DNA of 64,000 bases from Wyeomyia smithii. Its lineage: Eukaryota > Arthropoda > Insecta > Diptera > Culicidae. The DNA lies in contig NC_073696.1 in NCBI RefSeq assembly GCF_029784165.1, positions 110,042,665-110,106,664 of the forward strand, in the 5' to 3' direction. This document shows positions 1-10,700 of this stretch, one piece after another (within the stretch, counting starts at the first letter, position 1; every line of letters starts with the position of its first letter). The position numbers and the translations under genes are program-made. The notes below the pieces were generated by a model. It was given only the letters and a program-made list of their open reading frames with translations, did no database searches and had not been told where the DNA came from.

Positions 1-1619
1 GCCAGTGATGCACACGAACGATACTTGGGCTGCTAGTTAGTTTTTTCTTTGTGTTTTCAAATGTTGTGTAATAATTGTAAAAATTTCAAATGAAATAACG
101 GGAAAATGGCAAATTTTCGTTTCCAAAAAAAAACTTTCAATAAACTCTCCAAACAATGCTAAAAATCTCAATTGTAAAAGTTGTTCATTCTAATGTTGTA
201 GTCTCTTTTTCCACTTATGGACGAATTTCATTGAACATAAGACTTTTTCGAAGCTTTAATCGATTTTACCTCGTACCTGCTGCGATATTCGTTTGAAGTA
301 ATGCAAACAGTGGGGCATGGTATGACGTCAGCAATCAATTGCACAAATATGTTTATCATTTTATTTCGACTCGCATAATCAACGTACGTTAGGCATAAGG
401 GTCTCAATCCTTTTTTGAAAGGTATAGTTTATGGATCTGTCCATAAGTCAAATTTCGACAAAACCATTAGAATTTTGCATAAACAAAAGGAAAAAAATAA
501 CGAAGAATAGAATGAAACTCAACATGTTTAACTTTTGTATAGTGTATTTCTTTCGATCGTTATAATTTTTTGAACGAATAGTGCAAAAGAGGAAAACAAA
601 CGATACCTCAAACTTAAAAATTAAACCCAATAAATATATAATCATAATAGTGTGATAAAGTGCAGGTATGATTACAGTTACACAAAAAAAAACCGATGAA
701 AGCTGTAAAAAAATTTTTTTCAACCGCTTTACATTCAAATACTAATAAATTATTTTTGCTGACTAGAATCGAATTCAATCGGTTTCGTTCATACCCTTAA
801 TCGTATTGAGATAGAATAATTTCTTCTCGCTTCCCCTACTGTTGATGTTTTGCATCTATTTTGATACTTTATTATCCATAACAATCAAACAAATACAATA
901 ATAACTCATATGTGACAGAAGAACAAAATGCATTAAAACGTCAAATAAAACATCCGCTACACTAATTTCACCAGTTAACCTAACAAAACATACTAACTGA
1001 AGTTGTCCTATAACAGCACATAAGTAACTGAAATTAAGAGAATACCAACCGAAAGCCAACAAATAAAATTCCAGAAGCAAATTCGAAAAAAACAAAACAC
1101 ACTATCCAATAAATGAATTAGTTTTATACTGCTGTTGTTTCAGATTTCCTAAGCTCTTTTTTTGTAAACTGTATGTATAAACTACAAACTTTCTAAACAC
1201 TTATGCATACCGATCGATACCCATGATTTAAAATCCGAAAAGTGCTTCCAATGAAAGTCTCTAGGTTTGGGCTAAAAAATCTTGGAATCATTGTTGCAAA
1301 GTATTGCAATCACACATTCGTTGGCCATAAGTTGGGTCACAATTTTAGCTTTCTTGTTCGCTACCTTTGGAAAATTTTCCATTTGATCTGGTTTAGTTAG
1401 CTAAACTCATTCGCATTCTCTCTTTATAAAACCGAAAGGCTTTAAAGCTTTTCTCGTTTCACATTAAGTACGAATACTGACATTTTTCTTCAGATAACTT
1501 AGTGTCGATTGGTTCAAAAAGAAATTATCGCTTGAAACACTTGTTGATAACATATATCTTCAACGAAACTGAAAACAGTCGGATCTGCTCATCGCTAGCA
1601 GCAACCGTTGACTAGCATC
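1..1619 (-). other. probable 3' UTR / downstream flank of the elav-like gene
   Basis: AT-rich with no convincing coding potential on either strand. It lies directly downstream of the stop codon on the minus strand. ELAV-family transcripts are known for long 3' UTRs, so part of it is probably transcribed, but I could not place a single polyadenylation site. No TE protein homology was seen. Confidence 0.5.
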
Positions 1620-1781
1620 TTACGCATTCTTGGACTTGTTGGTCTTGAAGCTGACCTGTAGCACCCGGTTACCGAGGGTGTAACCATTCAAGGATTGAAT
1701 AGCAACAACCGCCTCGTCGTAGTTAGTCATAGTTACGAAACCGAACCCCTTGCACTTGTTGGTTTGCAAATCCTTGATGAC
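1620..1781 (-). CDS. elav-like coding exon 6 (RRM3 second half, C terminus, stop)
   Basis: 162 nt, acceptor CAG at 1784-1782, stop TAA at 1622-1620. Encodes VIKDLQTNKCKGFGFVTM (RNP1) and SLNGYTLGNRVLQVSFKTNK-SKNA. The RVLQVSFKTNK tail is diagnostic of the ELAV family. The 3' UTR runs to lower coordinates. Confidence 0.93.
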   Translation of the reverse strand, partial: VIKDLQTNKCKGFGFVTMTNYDEAVVAIQSLNGYTLGNRVLQVSFKTNKSKNA

Positions 1782-4700
1782 CTGAAAGATGACCGATGAT
1801 TAGTGCCTGGTGGTTTTGATTCTAAGGTCTCTTGATATACTTACTTTCACCGATTGCACTGCTCCGAATGGTCCGAACAACTGCCACAATACGTTCTCTT
1901 CCGTTTCCGGTGCCAGATTATACACGAAAATACACCAGCCGGATCCGTTGGCAATGGCATTAGTCGGAATCATCGTGTTCGCTAGTAGGTCCCCTGCCAG
2001 TGGTGAGTATCTGTAATTGGGAATAGCACTATCCCATTTCAAAAGCGTTAGAGCGTTCACTACGGCATATTTGCATGGCACAAACTTTGTAATCAGCGAT
2101 GCCAGGTTTTACAACAAGTGGCTTTGAAAAATTTCTAAATCCAATAAAAAAAAATTTTCAACAAAATTCTGGGAAGAAAAACAAATCTTCTAAAGTCTTA
2201 AAGGCAACGCTGCTTACAACATTGAATATTATTAAACTACAGTCTAACTTCTAAACGGAATTTGGATTAGCAATGAATCAAATGGTTACCTGAATCGCCC
2301 TGTCGGATGATGGATTGGCCCGGGAAAGCGACGGGCAGCTTGTGGTCCAAGATATGCAGCCAACGGAGGGACGGTTTTGGTGTTACTAGGATTGTTGGCA
2401 AACTTAACTGTGATCGGTTCGGTAGATCCTTTCGGTATCGTCCCGTTCAGTTCTTTGATTGCCTTTTCGGCTTCCATGCGCTGATCAAAACGAATAAATC
2501 CAACCCCTTTAGAAAGACCTGAAATGAAAAAAAATATATGAGAAATAAGACTCAAGGTAATTTTATATAAGGGGAAATGCATATTAACCCTCTAGTGCCC
2601 AGTGCCGCCTTTAGACGGTCTTCAGTTGAACCTCTAAAAAGCTTCAATCAATACTTAAAAAATGTTTATGAAGTTTCAAAGTGATTTTTTCGAAGTCCGT
2701 CTGAAAATTAATTTGGGCACTAGAGGGTTAATGTATGCCTTATTCCCAGCATCTAAGCTTAGAAACCTCGTAACATTTCGTCACAAAAGTTGCAGACTTC
2801 CCTTTAGATAATAACGTAGCTAAAAAATGACAATTTTTTTTGCAAATTTCATTATCAAAAACATATCGTTAAGAGAAAAGACAAGAACGTATTAAAAATG
2901 ACCTAAAAGAGACAAAATAGTAATAAAAAACAACTAGAATAAATCCATTACAGTATCAGTAAGAATTCTTAGTTTCATATTAGCTACGTAGCTTGACTTG
3001 ACCCCCCCCCCCACGTCACATTTCGTCACAAAACTGCTACCCCTTCTCCTTCCCCCTCGAATTCTACGTCATTTATGAATATTCCCTACAGAATTATTTA
3101 CCGAGAAATAATCTTAACAAAAAATAATAAAATAAAAACAAAAAATTTAGAATGATAATAATCGGTTTTTTTATGGAAACTTGAAATTATAAATTTTGGT
3201 AACAAAATTTAACAGACAAAAATTTTAAAAAATAGTCAAGCTCTAGAACTGGGGTTCCCAGACTATTGACGAAGAACTATGTCTTTGTTTTTTATACTAG
3301 ATTACATTTTGTGAAAGTGAAAATGAAACTGGCAAATGTTACGTCAGATTTCAAACGATTATAGCAAGTGAACGACTTAATGCATTTTAGTCATTTATAT
3401 GTCGGTGGATAGATAAAATGTGTAACAATTGTTTGATATAATGTTTGCTTTACTGCTTAATGGTGAAAAAAGGTGAAAAGTTCCAAGGTCAAACTTTCCT
3501 ATACATTTCCCTTGCTATTCCCTTGCTTCCCGAGCACGGATAACAATAACACGGACAGAATAAATTCCACTGCCTACATATTTGGACTCAACAAAATGTT
3601 TTGTTCAGTTTGACTTTCTCTTCCTCTGCGTGGCCACGCGCTCATGGCAAAAATCTACTCTGAACTCGATACAAAAGACTGCGTGTAGAAAATTCAGCTC
3701 CAGTCTAGTTTGATACACAATAGCGAGTGGAGTATAGCTGTTAAGCCTGTAGTACACTCTTTGACCAAGCGTCAAATAGTTGTCACTTTTTGACAGATAA
3801 AAATTTGGTCAAAGATAATTATTTGTCACTCTCCAATTTTTACATGGGGCAAACATGGGCAAACAACAACCATGATGTCAAATAAATTTGACCGTTATGT
3901 CAGAGGGTCAAATATTTGACCATTGGTCAAAGAGTGTAATCTAGGTTTTAGAGGTACGCGACATTGAGAAACGAGAGCTGCATACTAGTCAACTTCCAGG
4001 CACTGCGGAGCATGTTACCTTTACTTTGCATAAGGCAGCAACAGTTACCATCGTACGCTGCAGGATACTTTGCTGCCACAGCTACTGGAGGGCACAGCGG
4101 AGAGCAAATTTTATTATGCGCGGCCAAGCAAAATATTCAAAGCTACCGTTGGTGCGATCATCAGCGTTCTGTAGCACACGTGAAGATTATGGAATAATTT
4201 CGGTTTTTGCATACGGCAGCAACAGGCACCATCGTACGCTGCATGATATTTTGAGGGGAACAGCGGAGAGCAAATTTTATGCGCGGCCAACGAAATAATC
4301 AATGCTACCGGTGGTAGTGCGATCATCAGCGTTCTGTAGCACACATTTCGAGCTGAAGATTATGGAATCAGTTCTTTTCAGAACTATAAATGTTTGAAAA
4401 TAAGAGTTATGAGGATTTTCACCGCGTGGCCACGCAAAAATCTACGCTGAACTCGATACAAAAGACTGCGTGTAGAAAATTCAGCTTCAGTCTAGCTAAT
4501 TTGTCACACAATAGCGAGTGGAGTATAGATGTTAGAGATACGCGACATTGAGAAACGAGAGCTGCATACAAGTCATCTTTCAGGCACTGCGGACCATGTT
4601 ACCTTTACTTTGCATACGGCAGCAACAGTTACCTTCGTACGCTTCAGAATACAGAGCTACTGGAGGGCACAGTGGAAAGCAAACTTTATTATGCGCGTCA

Positions 4701-7700
4701 AGCAAAATATTCAATGCTACCAATAATGGTGCGATTATCAGCGTTCTGTAGCACGAATTTCATACTGAAGATTATGGAATCGGTTCTTTTCAGAACTATA
4801 GATGCTTGAAGATAAGAGTTATGAGAATTTTCGCAACTACTACTAGTGTAAAATTTTCATGTATTCATGCATCGTTAGTTTTACAATAACGACCATCAAA
4901 TATAAACGGTAGTGTTGCCTATGAACAGTTTATCGCAGCATATAATATATGCTTTTAGTCCTTCGTCACCATTTCATACAACCCCTAGGGCTGTATACCT
5001 TGTAGTATTTTCTCGGCGGAGCACTTTTCCAAACCAATATATTTGACGAGGCACCTGCATTCTTCAATCTATGAGAAAAATTTTTCGTGTTGAGAACTTC
5101 ACACTATTTTGTCGTTTGCTTTGATGTGGTTTTAGTATTTCCATCGCAATTATTAAAATCAGTAACAAATATTAACACTTTGATAATTTTCGGTAATATT
5201 TTGCAGAATTTTATCATTAGAAAGGGCTTATTTAATTGAACAAGTAAGCATTCTGAGATTTCGCATGCTATCGATACGGGATCGATACTTAGTCTTCGTT
5301 GCTAGGTTTATCAGAAAACCGGACCCAACAATTTATGTTATTGAAAAGGATGGGATTATCGGCTTTGCATTATCGGACAAAATTGTTAATTCATTTTTCA
5401 TCTGAATTCAAAAATCTTCCAGCGATATAAAATATCAGCCAAATAAGTTAACTTAATGAGCTAATGATCATCAATAAAATTAATCCCCAACACAAAATTA
5501 CTATCGATCTCAATTCAAACAAGCAGGACAACGTCTTTCCACGAAAAAAACCAGCGTATTTCAGTATGAAGCAGTAACGTAGAATGCTGATTGTCCATCT
5601 CTTCACACAGCGCTTCGAATAATCTTGAACATTTAGGTCGAGCTTTTATGAAATTTAGTATTTCAACACTTTTCCGCAAGACTTCTTTCAACAATGATGA
5701 TAGTTTCTTAATAGCGAGTGCATGACGGTGAAGAATGAGTGACTGCTATCGCAATTTTTTGCCTTTCCTTTAATTCTTGCCACTACTTTAGAAATTTTTC
5801 CAACCATAGCTTTCGCACCGTCCGTACATATATCAACACAATTTTCCCATTGAACATTGTTTACCGTTATGTCAACTCCAAAACTAAAACACTCCAAAAC
5901 TAAAACCGCAACGGTTATGTGCACTCCAAAAACTAAAACCGTTGCCATTACCGTTTTTCCAGAGACTTAAATGAGTTTCCTCGTAAACATAACGTTGAAG
6001 CGACGAACCCGGCGAGCAATTTTTATGCGACACTCTCACGTAAGTTGACGCGTTTTGGTAATGGCTAGGGGCACCAAAATTCATAGGAATGATTGAATAG
6101 TTATTATCATTCATTAATTCCGGTTTCAGCTTTTGGAATGCATTTTTTTTTTCATTTTGTCAACGATCAGCTTGAAAACTTCATCCTTCGTTGCTGAAAT
6201 TGGCAGCGGTTTGTAAAGGAACAAATAACTCCGCCTGTTATAGTTCTCTTGGTTCAGTTTAGCCTTTACGAATAGACTTGAATTATTGAGAACTGGAGCA
6301 GAGGGTCCAAAGCCCCTGTAAAGGAGGATGGTTGCAACAGCTCTTAACCATGGCTGTTGCGTAAAATCCAATGGTTAAAACCCCTAAGCTAAGGTGTTAT
6401 GCGACCCGTGCCGATGGATGACGTATTGGGGGGGTTTAAGAGATACCCAGCCTCTAACCTGTGGAGCACCAGGGCACCCTTCACAGTAATTAGCCCTTAC
6501 TGCATCACGCGGGTCACTGATGCAGCGGACTCTTCTTTACCCAGCGACTCGTGGGAATTTTAGGGATCACTTCAATTCAGAAAATTCAGCCACCGGCAGC
6601 CTTTCTTTGCCGGTACCTATGGACTTATCGGAGCGCAGTCCTATAAAAACAAACGCACCGGGCGGAACGGAGGAAATGGAGCATGAGGACGACTTCAACC
6701 TCGACAGCGAACCGCTGGACGGAGGACCCTCTGTTTCATCCCTAATCCTACGTTCTCCACAAGGGAATGACGAAAGTCAAATGGATTTACTTCACGGTTC
6801 AGAGACAAGGCCCGATGACGAAGGGAAACCCGAATCATCGGCACCCCTTGTCCAGCGACTTTCTAACGCACAAAGGCGGCGACTGAGCAAAAATCTTCGC
6901 TCCGGTCTCCCGTACGAAGAAGCCAGGAAGCTGGCCCTCCTTCCGACAGAGCAGCTTGCTCTATCGAACCAAGTCGCCGTCAAGCGACAGCGGTCGGACG
7001 ACTTGGTGTCCCCAAACACTAGTACTAAGTGTCCACAGCCTAAAAAACTGCGGAACGGCACTGGTTTGGGATCATCGGGTTCGAAGCCGCCTTCGATGGC
7101 CACATATAGGGACATGGTGGGAGCTATGAGCCTTGCGGTTACTTCTGCTACCCACCCCATCTCCCTACTCACAACGGACCAGCTTCAGGCTGTCCGGACC
7201 TCCGTCCTCGATCACATTGCGGACCAGGAAAATCCAACCACCAAGCCCAAATTTAACGGTTGCCATCTAAAAAATGGCTTCCTGCAACTTGCCTGTGCCG
7301 ACAACGACACAGTGCAGTGGTTGGAAAGGGAGGTACCTTCTCTCGTACCGTGGGAGGGAGCACAGCTTCGTGTTTACCACATGGAGGATCTGCCGAAGGC
7401 TAGACGGTATGTCGGTTACTTCGCGGACAGTGCGAACTCTCCGGACGAGAAGATTCTTCGTTCACTCCAGAATCAGAACGACCATCTCTCTACCAAAATG
7501 TGGAGAGTCTGTAACCGCAAATTGGTAAAGACCTCGGTCGAACTAGTTCTGGATATTGACGAAGAATCGGCCAAACTCGTTGAGAGTAGAAATAATGAAC
7601 TGCACTACGGTTTCGGCAAAGCACGCATCCGAAAGGTAAGCGGAAGGCCGAACGTCGCAGGCAGGAAAGACTCCGTCGCAATGTCAGGGAAGGTACGTGC

Positions 7701-10700
7701 GGGTAACTCCTCCGGGAGTACTCTGCCACCACCAAGGCAAAGCGATCCTGCGAATGGGCTAAAGGTTCGCGTGGGAAACTCCTCTGGGAGTGCCCCACAA
7801 CCACCCAAACGCAACCCTGCGGTTGGGAAGGTACGCGCAGGATGCTCCCCCGAGAATGCCCTGTCACCACCCAAACAGCGCAACCCCGCGGCTGCTCGGA
7901 CGATTCCGCCGAAGACTCGCAAGAGTGTGAAGCATCAACCACCGTTGTCAAAAACCGCCACAGTGTGTGCGACGACCTTCTGTTGCCAATCGACTGCTGC
8001 AACCGAAGCCGAACAGTGAGGAAGAGCAACTTCCAGCCAAACCGCTGTTGGCAGCCGTCAGTCAATACCCGGATCATCGTCCGATCCGGACAAAGACGGC
8101 AACTTCACTGCAAAGTGAGCAGTCTTCGCTGCGTGCAAGCGAATCTCCATCACGCAAAAGGCGCCTCGGGTGTTCTTTGCAGGAGATTCGCCAAAGAGCA
8201 GCTCCAAAGTTCTCGGACTTAACGCTCCTAACGGTAGGCTAATCTACTGTGATACGCAGTCCAAACCAATGACTGCAATCCTGCTAAATAGAGAACTAAA
8301 ATTTTTACCTATTACAGAATTTATCCAACGCGACGTCGTTGCCGTCACGGTTGAAGTACCGACAACCAAAGGAAAGCAGGAGATGGTTGTCGCGTCGGCT
8401 TACTTCCCGGGCGAGCAAGGTGATATACCGCCACTCGAAGTTGCTGCGCTCGTGCGGAACTGTAAGGCCATCAACAAGCCGTTTCTGATCGGCTGCGATG
8501 CCAACGCCCACCACACGATCTGGGGCAGCTCGGACACCAACACTAGGGGTGAGTACCTACTTGAATACCTTACTTCTAACGATGTCAATGTATGTAATGT
8601 AGGGAATAACCCCACGTTTATTAACGCTATCAGACAGGAGGTCCTTGATCTCACTCTGTGTAGTGCCTCTATTTCTGAAAGGATTGAAAATTGGCATGTC
8701 TCCGATGAACCTAGTTTGTCGGACCACAGACACATCGTTTTTAATATAGAGGCTAACCCTCTGAAAAGAGAGCTGTTCAGAAAGCCTAAGAATATAGATT
8801 TGGAATCCTTTAAGGAACACCTGATCGATTCACGAACTTTCAGTTACAGCAACATTCGAAATTCAGTTGACCTGAATTCGGCAGCAAATGATCTACAAAA
8901 CGGAATCATGGATCAAATAAATTTCTTTTTGAGCGTCTTAGTAGAATGGAATTGAATCAGTGGACAGTCCACAAAACACTAATGATGGTTGCATGTAGCA
9001 GCCGAAATACGTATCTGCGGACGGTATTCGATTCAACAGGGCAAAAGTCACGTCTAACTGGGACGACTACAGGGCGTCCCTCACTAAGTACAACGCCGAG
9101 CTAAACGGAAATTCAGAGTTAGTTTCTGTGAAAGAATCCGAACTCTGCCGGAAGCTACGCGGCTCCAAAAGGCGATGTCCAAAGACCATACTAACGGTTT
9201 AGGACAAGTGAGGAAAGAGGATGGAAGCCTCACTGTCACTACCAAGGAAACGCTGGAGGTTCTTATGAACACCCACTTTCCTGGATCGACAGAGACCGAA
9301 GAACTGTATAGTGATGGGTCGCGGCAGGACAATTCGAGACATATGGCGTCTCGGGAGTCCATCCTGCTGGCCCGTCGACTGTTCACGGAAGCTTCAATAG
9401 GTTGGGCTCTAAGCTCATTCGACCCTATGAAGTCTCCAGGTCCAGACGGCATACTACCCATCTTTCTACAAAAATCGGCCGCAGTTATCATGTCCATCAG
9501 GTTGATGAGTTCACCTTTTCAGAGCCAGCTTTATCCTGGGCCATATTCCGGATAACTGGCTGAAGGTGAAGGTAGTGTTTATCCCCAAAGTTGGAAGAAA
9601 GGACAAGACCCTACCTAAAACTTTCATACCCATAAGTCTGACTTCATCAATTCTCAAGTTAATGGAGAAAATAATGGATAAATAAATCCGTGATGAGAGT
9701 CTTAAAGACTCCCCGCTAAATAGGAACCAGCATGCCTATCAAAGCGGCAAGTCAACAGAAACTGCTCTTCACAGCTTAGTGACGTTGATTGAAAAGTCCC
9801 TGAGTTATCAGGAGACGGCGCTATGTGCCTTTCTTGATATTGAAGGGGCCTTCGATAACACGTCCTTTGCATCAATTAATACGGCTCTCTCCAATAAGAA
9901 ATCGACCACACTTCAAGGAGCTGGATACACGCAATGCTCTCTAGCAGAGTGATGTGAGCAAACATAAAAGTTTGCGGGAAGATCCGGTACGTAACGATTG
10001 TTGTAACGTCACAACTTTTTACTCGCCACCTCTGATCGCATATTGAAATCGTATCTGCCACTCCTTTGTAATATACCTTATTGCGCAAGGAGGAGTTCTC
10101 TCGCCCTTGTTATGGTCACTAGTTGTCGATGCACTTCTCAACAAGCTTTCACAGCTTGGTTACGAGGTCATTTGATACGCCGATGACAATGTCCTCATCG
10201 TCAGAGGTAAAAATGACGCAACTCTGTCGAGCCGAATGCAAACGGCTCTGAATACCACCATGTCATGGTGTTTACAGGAGGGTCTAAACATAAACCCCTT
10301 AAAAACAGTCCTAATTCCATTCGGCAGACGAAGGAAGATCTCCATCACTCCTCCTATACTGAATGTAGTTAGACTGGGCCTCAGCAATGAAGTCAAATAC
10401 CTCGGAATTATTCTGGACAAGAAACTGAACTGGTCTGCACAACTGGATCATGCCGCTAAGAAAGCGATTTCAGCGATCTGGGCCTGCAGAACTCTGTTCG
10501 TTAAAACCTGGGGACTGAAACCAGACTTGGCACTCTGGTCTTACAAGACCATTGCCCGACCAAGAATCACCTATGCTGCCCTAGTGTGGTGAACGAAGTG
10601 ACTGCGCAAGCCAAACTCAAAAAAGTTCAAAGACTTGCATGTCTTTCGGTTACCAGCGCTATGCGAACAACTCCAACTGCAGCCATGGAAGCTATGCTTT

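Noticed and set aside
2011..2289. Extra hinge exon between elav exons 4 and 5
   Set aside because: No acceptor/donor pair with the right phase seen; direct joining already gives the conserved GRF-RYSPLAG.
3964..4751. Several overlapping 65-90 codon frames
   Set aside because: They overlap on both strands within a tandem repeat and show no protein family likeness.
7490..8077. 195-codon minus frame and other antisense frames within LOA ORF1
   Set aside because: Shadow of the genuine plus-strand ORF1 (6520-8019).
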